DNA of 23,224 nt from positions 1 to 23,224 of the forward strand of contig JABDIZ010000095.1 of NCBI GenBank assembly GCA_013003465.1. The letters run 5' to 3'. This document shows, in pieces, positions 1 to 8,432 of the stretch (its first letter is position 1; every line of letters begins with the position of its first letter). A program made the position numbers and the translations under genes. Source of the stretch: Rhodothermaceae bacterium (GTDB lineage: Bacteria > Bacteroidota > Rhodothermia > Rhodothermales > Rubricoccaceae). The notes under the pieces were generated by a model. It was not told the origin of the DNA. It saw only the letters and a program-made list of their open reading frames with translations, and did not search any database.

Positions 1-1188
1 GACCGGGGCAACGTACATCGGTGGGGAGATACGCCACCGATAGGATTGGAGGTGGCGGTGACGGCCTACACGGTCTCGGCGCCGATGGCCTTCCATCGGA
101 TCGGGCGGAGCCGGGAGGAGACCGAGCACATCCGCCATGCGACCTTCTACCGGCTCACGCTGACGTATCAGGGTGTGGGGGCCGATCCGGCGCCGCTCGA
201 CTCGGCCTACTTCGGGCTCTTCATGGACCCGGATCTCGGGCAGTTCTCCGACGACTACGTCGGCAGCGATCCGTCGGCGGAGGTGGGCTACGTCTACAAC
301 GGCGACGACTTCGATGAAGGGACTGGAGGGTATGGCGCACATCCGGCAGCACTCGGAGCGGTGATGTTCGACGGGCCTGCCGAGAAGCCCCTTTCTGCGT
401 TCGTCTATTGGAACAACGGCGGCAGTGTGCAGAGCAATCCGGCTGATGCCGTCGAAGCCTACCAGTACATGCAAGCCCTCTGGCGTGATGGGCGTCCTAT
501 CGAGTTTGGGGGCAGTGGGCGCGACGGGACGAACGGGATGCCCACGCGGTACATGTTTCCCGATCTGCCCCCGGGCTACTGGAGCGAGTACAATCCGGGC
601 TATGGTGATGGAATATCGAATACACCTGCCAACCGCCGCCTGTTCATTTCCCACGGTCCGTTTACCCTCCAGCCGGGCGAAACCGCCACGGTCGACTTCG
701 CCCTCCCATGGGCGCGGGAGATGACCAACACGCTCGTGCCACAGAACCTCGCCTCGCTCTACCGCTTGCTGCTCGGCGCCGTCCCCGCCGTGACCTGGCT
801 CCGGGGCCTCGCTCCCGACCCCGCCCTCGCCACCATCACACCCGAGGACCTCCCGCAACCGCTCCCCCCGCTCCCCGAGCCGCCACCGGAGGTGCCCGAG
901 CGCTACGCGCTGGCTGCGGCGGCCTATCCCAACCCGACGACCGGGCAGGCCACCATCCGCTACGAGTTGCCCGAGGCCGTACCTGTGCGCCTGGTCGTCT
1001 ACGACGCGCTCGGGCGGGAGGTGGTGGTGCTGGTGGACGAGGCGCAGGAGGCGGGCTTCCACACGGTGGCGGTGGACGCGTCGGGGTGGGCGTCGGGGGC
1101 GTACGTGTATCACATCGCGGCGGGTCGGCTACGCGGCAGTGGGCGGCTTACCCGCGTCGAGCCGCCGTCCTCGCGCATTGCCAACTAG
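1..1188 (+). CDS. T9SS-sorted exported protein, 3' part (5' end outside window)
   Basis: The reading frame is open from the first base of the window to the stop at 1186-1188, so this is the C-terminal 395 residues of a larger protein. The internal TTG at 46 is probably not the true start, because residues upstream of it continue the same fold (a '...GLEVAVTAY...' strand). The body has an Asp/Gly/Asn-rich stretch (MDPDLGQFSDDYVGSD, then YVYNGDDFDEG and YGAHPAALG), a pattern I associate with large secreted proteins of Rhodothermota and Ignavibacteria. A Pro-rich linker (about 865-900) leads to a C-terminal sorting domain from about residue 309 (YPNPTT, then VVYDALGREV, then SGAYVYHI). This domain is known to direct export through the outer membrane by the type IX system. 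Nine residues follow the usual domain end. The enzymatic or binding function is unknown, and no catalytic motif is visible. It converges on korB. Confidence 0.85.
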   Translation, partial: DRGNVHRWGDTPPIGLEVAVTAYTVSAPMAFHRIGRSREETEHIRHATFYRLTLTYQGVGADPAPLDSAYFGLFMDPDLGQFSDDYVGSDPSAEVGYVYNGDDFDEGTGGYGAHPAALGAVMFDGPAEKPLSAFVYWNNGGSVQSNPADAVEAYQYMQALWRDGRPIEFGGSGRDGTNGMPTRYMFPDLPPGYWSEYNPGYGDGISNTPANRRLFISHGPFTLQPGETATVDFALPWAREMTNTLVPQNLASLYRLLLGAVPAVTWLRGLAPDPALATITPEDLPQPLPPLPEPPPEVPERYALAAAAYPNPTTGQATIRYELPEAVPVRLVVYDALGREVVVLVDEAQEAGFHTVAVDASGWASGAYVYHIAAGRLRGSGRLTRVEPPSSRIAN

Positions 1189-1273
1189 TCTTCTTTGTGC
1201 CCACCACCCCATCCTGTCGCGTGATGATGCGCTACTTCGGCTCGGGCCGCTTCGTTATCGCTCGCTGACCGCG

Positions 1274-2515
<1,242 letters not shown>

Positions 2516-2517
2516 GA

Positions 2518-4401
2518 CTAGTTGGCGTTGGAAGCGGCGGCACGGATCGCGTCTTGGATCTCGCTGGCCTTGAACGGAAGGCCCTGGATTTTGGGCAGGC
2601 TCACGGCTGGGATCAGGTAGCGCTCGCGGAGGAGGCGCACCAGTTGGCCGTGGTTGAGTTCGGGGACGAGCACGCGGCCGAAGCGCTCGATCACCTCGCC
2701 GAGGTCGGCAGGCAGCGGGTTGAGCCAGCGCAGGTGCACGTGCCCCACGCGGAGGTCGCTCTCGTCGCGGATGTGATTCACGGCCGCCTTGATGGCCCCG
2801 TAGGTCGAGCCCCAGCCGATGACGAGCACCTCGCCGTTGTCGTCCCCTTCGACCTCCAGGGGCGGGAGTTCGCGCGTGATGCCCGCGATCTTCTCGGCGC
2901 GGAGCACCGTCATGCGCTGATGGTTCTCGGGGTCGTAGGAGACGCCGCCCGTGCGCTCGTCCTTTTCGAGTCCGCCGAGGCGGTGCTCCAGCGCGGGCGT
3001 GCCGGGCTTGGCCCACGGCCGCGCCAGCGTCTCGGCGTCGCGGACGTAGGGGAGGAAGGTGCCGTCCTCGTCCGTCGGCGCGTCCTCGGAATCCGCGAAG
3101 TGCACGGGGAAGTCGGGGAGGGCGTCCGGGTCGGGGATGCGCCAGGGTTCGGAGCCGTTGCCGAGGTAGCCGTCCGAGAGGAGGAGCACCGGCGTCATGT
3201 ACTTGACGGCAATGCGCGCGGCCTCGTAGGCGGCCTCGAAGCAGTCGCCGGGCGTCTTGGCGGCGAGGACGGGCGCGGGCGCCTCGCCGTTGCGGCCGTA
3301 GATGGCCATCATCAGGTCGCTCTGCTCCGTCTTGGTCGGCATGCCGGTGGAGGGCCCGGCGCGCTGCACGTCGATCACGACGAGCGGCAACTCGGTCATG
3401 GTGGCCAGGCCGATGAACTCGGTCTTGAGCGCCACGCCGGGGCCGGAGGTCGCCGTCACGCCAAGCCCGCCGCCGAAGCTGGCACCGAGTGCCGAGCCGA
3501 CCGCTGCGATTTCGTCCTCGGCCTGGAACGTGCGGAGGCCGAACTCCTTGTAACGGCTCAGCGCGTGGAGCAGATCGGAGGCCGGGGTGATGGGGTAGGT
3601 GCCGTAGAAGATCTTCAGGCCGCTCTTGACCGTCGCCGCGACGAGGCCGAGCGCGAGCGCGTCGTTGCCCTTGATGGTGCGGTAGACGCCAGGATCCAGC
3701 TTGGCGGGCGGCACCTCGTAGCGGGCGGCGAAGGCCTCCGTGATGTCGCCGTAGTGGTAGCCCTTGTTGAGCACCGTCAGGTTCGCGTCGCGGATGGTTT
3801 CGTTGGTGGCGAACTTGCCGCGGATCCACTCGCGCGCGGGCTCTATGGGCCGCGTGTACATCCAGAGCGCCAGCCCGAGCGCGAACATGTTCTTCGACCG
3901 GTCCGTATCCTTCGTCGAGAGGTCGAAGTCGGCGAGCGCCTCGCGCGTCAGCTTGGTCAACTCGACTTCGACCACGTCGTAGCCTTCGAGCGAGCCGTCC
4001 TCGAGGGGATTGCTCTCATAGCTCGCCAGGTCGAGGTCGCGCTGCGCGAAGCTGTTGCGGTTGACAATGATGGTGCCGCCCGAGCGGACGCGCCCGAGGT
4101 TGACCTTGAGGGCTGCCGCGTTCATCGCCACGAGCAGGTCCACCTCGTCGCCGGGTGTGTGGATGGCACGCTCGCCGAAGTGAAGCTGGAAGGCGGAGAC
4201 GCCGTAGAGCGTACCTGCCGGGGCGCGGATCTCGGCGGGGAAGTCGGGCAGCGTGGCGAGGTCGTTGCGCGCGAGCGCCGTCGCGTGCGAGAACTGGCCG
4301 CCGGTGAGCTGCATGCCGTCGCCGGAGTCGCCAGCGAAGAGGACGGTGACCTCGGGGAGCGTGCGGGTCGGCGTGGTGGTCGGGGAGGCGGTATCGCTCA
4401 T
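2518..4401 (-). CDS. korA: 2-oxoacid (2-oxoglutarate):ferredoxin oxidoreductase, fused gamma-alpha subunit
   Basis: The 627-residue product pairs with KorB. The gamma domain (about residues 15-200) begins with VTVLFAGDSGDGMQLTGG and contains the LYGVSAFQLHFG region. The alpha (pyrimidine-binding) domain starts near residue 215 and carries YPITPASD (about 268-275) and the long GPSTGMPTKTEQSDL motif (about 347-361) typical of the Kor group. A C-terminal swivel-type domain holds IGWGSTYGAIK and RWLNPLP. The length and gamma-alpha fusion match the two-subunit enzymes of aerobes and Bacteroidota. I chose the ATG at 4399-4401. A TTG at 4455 would add 18 residues that look non-coding. No clear Shine-Dalgarno sequence is seen. 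Its 5' side faces btpA across 245 nt that should hold both promoters, though I cannot pick either one out with confidence. Confidence 0.94.
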   Translation of the reverse strand: MSDTASPTTTPTRTLPEVTVLFAGDSGDGMQLTGGQFSHATALARNDLATLPDFPAEIRAPAGTLYGVSAFQLHFGERAIHTPGDEVDLLVAMNAAALKVNLGRVRSGGTIIVNRNSFAQRDLDLASYESNPLEDGSLEGYDVVEVELTKLTREALADFDLSTKDTDRSKNMFALGLALWMYTRPIEPAREWIRGKFATNETIRDANLTVLNKGYHYGDITEAFAARYEVPPAKLDPGVYRTIKGNDALALGLVAATVKSGLKIFYGTYPITPASDLLHALSRYKEFGLRTFQAEDEIAAVGSALGASFGGGLGVTATSGPGVALKTEFIGLATMTELPLVVIDVQRAGPSTGMPTKTEQSDLMMAIYGRNGEAPAPVLAAKTPGDCFEAAYEAARIAVKYMTPVLLLSDGYLGNGSEPWRIPDPDALPDFPVHFADSEDAPTDEDGTFLPYVRDAETLARPWAKPGTPALEHRLGGLEKDERTGGVSYDPENHQRMTVLRAEKIAGITRELPPLEVEGDDNGEVLVIGWGSTYGAIKAAVNHIRDESDLRVGHVHLRWLNPLPADLGEVIERFGRVLVPELNHGQLVRLLRERYLIPAVSLPKIQGLPFKASEIQDAIRAAASNAN

Positions 4402-4635
4402 AGCAAATCGAAGGACCGGGCGAGGGGTCAGCGTTGCGGGGGCGCCCTTGCTCAAACGCCGCGGGCCTGCGCGAGGTTGTGCAAGGGGGGAGTATGTGTA
4501 GCTAGATGTGCGGCGTCAGGGGGCGGAACAGCCTCAATCGCCGCAAGGTAAGATCGTCCGGTTTCCGAATCCTCCCTGGCGTGTCGCCGCCTCGCCGCGC
4601 GCCTCTTTCATTTTCGAAGACAGCACACGCCCCGT

Positions 4636-4639
4636 GGAG
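4636..4639 (+). promoter_or_regulatory. Shine-Dalgarno site of btpA
   Basis: GGAG, 7 nt before the ATG at 4647. It decides the btpA start over the more upstream in-frame start at 4506. Confidence 0.6.
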
Positions 4640-4646
4640 TTTGACC

Positions 4647-5480
4647 ATGTGCACGACCTTTGCGCGTCTGTTCGCCCGCCCCAAACCGGTCATCGCGATG
4701 ATCCACACGGGGCCGTCGCCGGGGGTGCCGGGGTGCCGGGGGGTGGCGTGTGCCTCGGAGCGGGCCGTCGCGGAAGCGCGGCTCTACGCCGAACTCGGCG
4801 TGGACGGCCTCCTCGTCGAGAACATGCATGACTTTCCAGCTGTGCACGAGCGCGCGATGGGGCCGGAGGTCGCCGCGTTCATGACGCGCGTGGCCTGCGC
4901 CGTCAAGCGACACGTCGGGCGGATGCCAGTCGGCATCCAGGTGCTCTTCCAGGCCAACAAGACGGCGCTTGCCATCGCACACGCCGCCGGGTGCAACTTC
5001 GTCCGCGCCGAGGGCTGGACGCACGCACACGTCTCGGACAAGGGCATCGCGGAGGCGAGTGCGGGCGAAGTGCTCCGTTATCGGAAGATGCTCGGCGCCG
5101 AGGGCATCCCGGTCTACGCCGATGTCCAGAAGAAGCACGCCTCGCACACCTGGACGGCGGATCTCTCGATTGCCGACCTCGCGTCGTCGGCCGAGATGCA
5201 TGGCGCGGACGGCGTGGTGGTGACGGGCTCCACGACGGGCTACGCGCCCGGCCCCGATGACCTGATCGAGGTGGCCTCGGCTACCAACCTGCCCATCCTG
5301 GTCGGTAGCGGCCTCAACGCCGACAACTTCGGCGACTACGTGGACCTCGCCGACGGGTTCATCATCGGCAGCGCCTTCAAGGAGAACGGCGACTGGCGCG
5401 CGCCCGTGTGCGAGAGCCGCGTGCGCAGCCTCATCGGCGCCGTCGAGTACGCGCGCGGGCAGGAAGTCAACGGGCAGTAG
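4647..5480 (+). CDS. btpA: BtpA/SgcQ-family TIM-barrel protein
   Basis: The 277-residue product resembles the BtpA/SgcQ family, predicted phosphate-binding TIM barrels. Members are linked to photosystem I stability in cyanobacteria (BtpA) and to a sugar gene cluster in E. coli (SgcQ), but the reaction is unsettled. Visible features are the opening strand KPVIAMIHTGPSPGVPG, LGVDGLLVENMHDFP, VGIQVLFQANKTALAIAHAAG, VYADVQKKHASHT, and the C-terminal phosphate-site-like LVGSGLNADNF and DGFIIGSAFKENG. The ATG at 4647 is favoured because GGAG at 4636-4639 sits 7 nt upstream, one of the few good ribosome-binding sites in the window. An upstream in-frame start at 4506 would add 47 unrelated residues. 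Divergent from korA; a physiological link is possible but not shown. In this organism it is unlikely to relate to photosynthesis. Confidence 0.88.
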   Translation: MCTTFARLFARPKPVIAMIHTGPSPGVPGCRGVACASERAVAEARLYAELGVDGLLVENMHDFPAVHERAMGPEVAAFMTRVACAVKRHVGRMPVGIQVLFQANKTALAIAHAAGCNFVRAEGWTHAHVSDKGIAEASAGEVLRYRKMLGAEGIPVYADVQKKHASHTWTADLSIADLASSAEMHGADGVVVTGSTTGYAPGPDDLIEVASATNLPILVGSGLNADNFGDYVDLADGFIIGSAFKENGDWRAPVCESRVRSLIGAVEYARGQEVNGQ

Positions 5481-5491
5481 CCTGGTTGCTC

Positions 5492-5719
5492 ATGGCTGAT
5501 TCGACTCCGCACGAGCGCTGGCTTGTTCAGCAGCGTAGGCCCATTAGTCAGCGCGTCGTGTGGATTGGCAGTCTGATGCTCGCCGTGTTTGTGGCCCCTT
5601 ATGCTTTGAAACGCCTTAGTGTTGATGGTCTCTCGAACGAGGCCATCATAATTGGGGCCCTGTTGGTTCCTTCTGCGTTGCTTGGCCTATTCACCTTCGT
5701 TGCTACAACGGTGGGATGA
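5492..5719 (+). CDS. Small two-helix membrane protein, unknown function
   Basis: A 75-residue product with an ATG 11 nt after the btpA stop. A charged N-terminus (MADSTPHERWLVQQRRPISQR) precedes a hydrophobic helix (VVWIGSLMLAVFVAPYAL). A short linker (KRLSVDGLSNEA) leads to a second helix (IIIGALLVPSALLGLFTFVATT), consistent with a small hairpin inner-membrane protein. Base composition is visibly less GC-rich than the neighbouring genes, with many T-ending codons (ctt, gtt, gct), which hints at recent arrival or weak codon selection. It may be co-transcribed with btpA. I do not recognise a family. The hydrophobic pattern makes it likely, though not certain, that this is a real gene. Confidence 0.55.
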   Translation: MADSTPHERWLVQQRRPISQRVVWIGSLMLAVFVAPYALKRLSVDGLSNEAIIIGALLVPSALLGLFTFVATTVG

Positions 5720-5760
5720 CCATGAGGAGAGTGGCGTCTGAAGATCAGAGGTCGCATCCC

Positions 5761-5880
5761 TGTCATCCTGAGCGGAGGTGAGCCCGGAGTCGAAGGATCT
5801 TGCCATGTCTTGCCGGAAGCTGGCTCGGGACTAGATCCTTCGGCTGCGTTCGACTCTGCCTCACTTCGCTCAGGATGACA
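5761..5880. repeat. Long imperfect inverted repeat (REP/BIME- or MITE-like)
   Basis: The outer arms are perfect: TGTCATCCTGAGCG (5761-5774) is the reverse complement of 5867-5880. Inner arms also match: CGAAGGATCT (5791-5800) with AGATCCTTCG (5833-5842). The right arm carries an extra ~8-10 nt (around GCTGCGTTCG) relative to the left, and a ~32-nt centre separates the arms. The motif pair 'TCATCCTGAGCG ... TCGAAGGATCT' is one I recognise as a common dispersed intergenic palindrome in many unrelated bacterial genomes. It lies between the small membrane gene and apaG, and as RNA it would form a long hairpin that might end transcription from either side. Confidence 0.85.
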
Positions 5881-5988
5881 GGGTTGGAGCAGGGGAGGCA
5901 AGTCCACCAACCGGTGAAATCGGCTGGGTGCCGAAACCGCGCCCGGGCGCCCTCGTCTACGCGAGCCCGCTCCCTCCCGACCCTCGCG

Positions 5989-6372
5989 ATGGTCACCTAC
6001 GACGCCACGACTGACTCCATCACCGTCTCCGTCCGCCCCGTCTACCTGGATGACCAGTCGGATGTGCTGGCGCGCAAGTTCGTCTTCGCCTACTTCGTCC
6101 ACATCGAGAACCACGGCCTCAGCGACGTGCAACTGCTCCGCCGCCACTGGGTCATCACGGACGGCGCGGGTGCCATTCAGGAAGTCGAGGGCGAAGGCGT
6201 GATCGGGCAGCAGCCGGTCATCGCGCCCGGCGAGGCACACGTCTACAACTCGTTCTGCGTGCTGCCCACGTTCGCAGGCACAATGGAAGGCACCTACCTG
6301 ATGCAGCGCGAGTCCGGCGAGCGCTTCCGCGCGCAGATCCCCCGCTTCGATCTCCGGGCCATGGCGAACTAG
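5989..6372 (+). CDS. apaG: ApaG-domain protein
   Basis: The 127-residue product has the length and all-beta pattern of ApaG, an immunoglobulin-like (fibronectin type III-like) fold historically linked to Co2+ resistance and Mg2+ efflux. Its biochemical role is still unclear. Visible family features are ITVSVRPVYLDDQS near the start, FAYFVHIENHG, VQLLRRHWVITDGAG, VEGEGVIGQQPVIAPGE and the closing GTMEGTYLMQ. I chose the ATG at 5989 because the ~63 residues encoded upstream in the same frame run through the inverted repeat and look non-coding. No Shine-Dalgarno sequence is seen. It converges on the small unknown gene that ends at 6425. Confidence 0.93.
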   Translation: MVTYDATTDSITVSVRPVYLDDQSDVLARKFVFAYFVHIENHGLSDVQLLRRHWVITDGAGAIQEVEGEGVIGQQPVIAPGEAHVYNSFCVLPTFAGTMEGTYLMQRESGERFRAQIPRFDLRAMAN

Positions 6373-6387
6373 GCGTTTGGCCATGGC
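6358..6387. terminator. Possible bidirectional hairpin between convergent genes
   Basis: GCCATGGC at 6358-6365 recurs at 6380-6387. Because the octamer is self-complementary, the two copies can pair as an 8-bp stem around a 14-nt loop. It overlaps the last codons of apaG and lies between two convergent genes. There is no T-tract on either strand, so termination is only a possibility. Confidence 0.3.
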
Positions 6388-6424
6388 AGCCCTTGCCAGC
6401 CCGAAGCAGCTAGCCCAGAGCTCC

Positions 6425-6688
6425 TTATCCCACTTCCACGGTGATCGCCGTGCCGTCGGCGGCCGTCAGTTCGATGGTGCGCTGGTCGTCGCTCATGCGG
6501 TAGGCGGTGAGGGCTTCGGGAAAGACCTCGCGCGGCGTGTCCATGTAGAACATCGCATCGGCGACCACCTGCCAATCCTCGGGCGTAAGCGCCACGACGG
6601 CCGCGCCGTCCTCCGCCACGTACGGGTAGTAGGCGAGGATCTTGTTCAGGTGGTTGAGCGCTTGCTTGACGTGGAGACCAGGATCCAT
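6425..6688 (-). CDS. Small conserved-looking hypothetical protein
   Basis: The ATG at 6686-6688 gives 87 residues (MDPGLHVKQALNHLNKILAY...). A GTG at 6775 in the same frame would give 116, but the added 29 residues (WTADNGPTT...) look like translated intergenic sequence, so I prefer the ATG, with uncertainty. The protein starts with an amphipathic helix (VKQALNHLNKIL). It continues with alternating helix and strand (LTPEDWQVVADAMFYM) and ends in a beta hairpin (RTIELTAADGTAITVEVG). It is acidic, has no signal peptide or membrane segment, and is probably cytoplasmic. It is convergent with apaG and divergent from thyA. I do not recognise a family. Confidence 0.6.
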   Translation of the reverse strand: MDPGLHVKQALNHLNKILAYYPYVAEDGAAVVALTPEDWQVVADAMFYMDTPREVFPEALTAYRMSDDQRTIELTAADGTAITVEVG

Positions 6689-6780
6689 CGAAGGCGGAAG
6701 GACGAGTGCAGGGTAGGGAATGCGCCAAGCTACGGCGGTCGTCGGTCCATTGTCGGCCGTCCACGGAATGTCCACATCGG

Positions 6781-6809
6781 TTGCCCGCCGAAGGACACGG
6801 CTTTATCCT
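6781..6809 (+). promoter_or_regulatory. Candidate thyA-folA promoter
   Basis: TTGCCC (6781-6786) and TATCCT (6804-6809) are separated by 17 nt and lie 26 nt before the thyA start. Each box matches the sigma70 consensus at only four of six positions. Bacteroidota-type promoters use other -7 sequences, so this is a weak call. Confidence 0.25.
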
Positions 6810-6835
6810 CCTACGCAGAAGCAGCCCCCCGCCCG

Positions 6836-7774
6836 ATGGACGCCGACACCCTCGCCCCGCCGACCACGACCACCCACGCCGAGCAGGCCTACCTCGATCT
6901 CGTCGCGCGGGTGTTGGAGCGCGGCGTGCGCAAAACCAACCGAACGGGCACCGACACGATTTCCTCGTTCGCGGAGTTCTATAGCGTCGATCTCGCCGAG
7001 GGCTACCCGCTTCTGACGACCAAGAAGGTCTATTTCGGCTCGATGCTGCACGAGGTGCTCTGGTACCTCTCGGGCGATGACCACATCCGCGAACTGCGCC
7101 GCCACACCGGCATCTGGGATGCGTGGGCCGACGACGACGGCAACCTCGAAACCGCGTACGGCCGCTTCTGGCGGCGCTTCCCCCTGCCGCCCGAAGGCAC
7201 CGCGCTCGGCGGCGAGGTCTGGGCCGATGCCAAGCATCCCAGCGTCCGCCGCGAGGCCGACGGGTCACTCACGTTCGATCAACTCGGGTACGTGGTGGAT
7301 ACGCTGCGCCGGAGCCCGATGAGTCGGCGGCTGGTGGTGAGCGCGTGGCATCCGGCCAACGCCGCTGTGAGTTTGCTACCGCCCTGCCACTACACCTTCT
7401 GCTTCAACGTGGCTCCGGCCGACGACGGCGGGCCGGACTTCCTGCACTGTCACCTCTCGCAGCGCTCCGCCGATCTCGCCCTCGGCGTGCCGTTCAACCT
7501 GGCGTGCTATGCCCTCCTCACGCACGTCCTGGCTGAGCTGGTAGGGTTGCGCCCCGGGCGCTTTGCACATACGCTGATCGATGCACACATCTACGTCAAT
7601 CATGTAGAAGGCTTGCAGGAACAACTGACGCGTACCCCGTTTCCGGCACCCCGTCTCCACCTCGCGCGCCACGCCGATGGGTCGCCGAAGGAACTCGACG
7701 CCCTGGCGTTCGAGGATGTCACGGTGGAAGGCTACGCGCACCACGACGCGATCCGTTTCCCGGTGGCCGTCTGA
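6836..7774 (+). CDS. thyA: Thymidylate synthase (ThyA type, with insertion)
   Basis: The 312-residue cytoplasmic enzyme methylates dUMP to dTMP using 5,10-methylenetetrahydrofolate and yields dihydrofolate. Catalytic features are all visible: NRTGTDTISSF (phosphate-binding Arg), YPLLTTKK, PMSRRLVVSAWHP (the Arg pair), LPPCHYTF with nucleophile Cys184, QRSADLALGVPFN, and HIYVNHVEGL (dUMP-sugar His/Tyr). The protein is longer than E. coli ThyA (264 residues). There is a ~17-residue N-terminal extension and a ~20-30-residue insertion at about residues 113-143 (PPEGTALGGEVWADAKHP...). From memory, haloarchaeal ThyA carries a similar insertion and near-identical flanks, which is an inference to test. 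The ATG at 6836 is the first start after the promoter region. The stop is 3 nt before folA, so the two form an operon. Confidence 0.96.
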   Translation: MDADTLAPPTTTTHAEQAYLDLVARVLERGVRKTNRTGTDTISSFAEFYSVDLAEGYPLLTTKKVYFGSMLHEVLWYLSGDDHIRELRRHTGIWDAWADDDGNLETAYGRFWRRFPLPPEGTALGGEVWADAKHPSVRREADGSLTFDQLGYVVDTLRRSPMSRRLVVSAWHPANAAVSLLPPCHYTFCFNVAPADDGGPDFLHCHLSQRSADLALGVPFNLACYALLTHVLAELVGLRPGRFAHTLIDAHIYVNHVEGLQEQLTRTPFPAPRLHLARHADGSPKELDALAFEDVTVEGYAHHDAIRFPVAV

Positions 7775-7777
7775 CCG

Positions 7778-8305
7778 ATGGCCGAGATCGTCATCATCGC
7801 AGCGGTGGCCGAGGCCGATCGGCTCATCGGGGATGGACTCGATCTGCCCTGGCGCATCTCTGAGGATTTGAAGCGCTTCAAGCGGCTCACGCTGGGCCAC
7901 CCGCTGGTCATGGGACGCCGCACGTTCGAGAGCCTCGTGTATCAGTTCGGCGGACCGCTGGCAGGCCGCGACAACGCCGTGCTTACGCACGAGCCCGATG
8001 ACGTAGACGAGGCTGGACGGGACGATGTGCACGTGTTCACCGGTATGGAGGCTGCACTCCATGCGTTTAGCGACCGCGAACGTGTCTTTATCGGGGGAGG
8101 GGCGTCGGTCTATGAGGCGGCCCTTCCGCTGGCCGACCGGCTCGAACTGACGCTCGTCGAGGGTGCCTTCTCGGGCGACACCTATTTCCCACCCTACGAG
8201 CACCTGATCGGGTCCGTGTTCGAGCCGGTGTCCTCGGAGCGGTATCCAGCGGTTGGGAGCACGCCGGCCTTTCGGTTTGAGACGTACGTGCGGCGCGCGG
8301 CGTAG
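7778..8305 (+). CDS. folA: Dihydrofolate reductase
   Basis: The 175-residue enzyme reduces dihydrofolate to tetrahydrofolate with NADPH, regenerating the cofactor that the upstream thymidylate synthase oxidises. Motifs are IAAVAEADRLIG, LPWRISEDLKRFK (Asp30 corresponds to the catalytic Asp27 of E. coli), PLVMGRRTFES, and the cofactor-loop VFIGGGASVYEAAL (about 104-117). The closing TYFPPYE and FRFETYVRR strands are also present. Length is normal for a bacterial DHFR. The ATG is 3 nt after the thyA stop and has no separate ribosome-binding site, so translation is likely coupled. Downstream, 8331-8344 (CGGCC-GTTT-GGCCG) could form a 5-bp hairpin, but there is no T-tract. Confidence 0.95.
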   Translation: MAEIVIIAAVAEADRLIGDGLDLPWRISEDLKRFKRLTLGHPLVMGRRTFESLVYQFGGPLAGRDNAVLTHEPDDVDEAGRDDVHVFTGMEAALHAFSDRERVFIGGGASVYEAALPLADRLELTLVEGAFSGDTYFPPYEHLIGSVFEPVSSERYPAVGSTPAFRFETYVRRAA

Positions 8306-8432
8306 CCCTGAGCTTCTATCCAGGCGGCGGCGGCCGTTTGGCCGGCCAAGTTGTCAGTTAACACGAGGACGGGCTGGCCGATACCTCGCGTGCTGCGCCT
8401 GTTGCCGCTCTGCCCTGTGCTTGGGGCGTTGT

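Noticed and set aside
2516..3829. Upstream extension of the korB frame, suggesting a KorA-KorB fusion or an 851-residue protein
   Set aside because: The extended part is arginine/proline-rich frame-shifted sequence of korA. The ATG at 2515 directly after the korA stop is the natural start.
2554..4551. 665-codon open frame on the plus strand, antisense to korA
   Set aside because: In high-GC DNA the strand opposite a gene often stays open. The translation is low-complexity (V/G/R/A/E/H-rich) with no domain motifs, while korA on the other strand is unmistakable.
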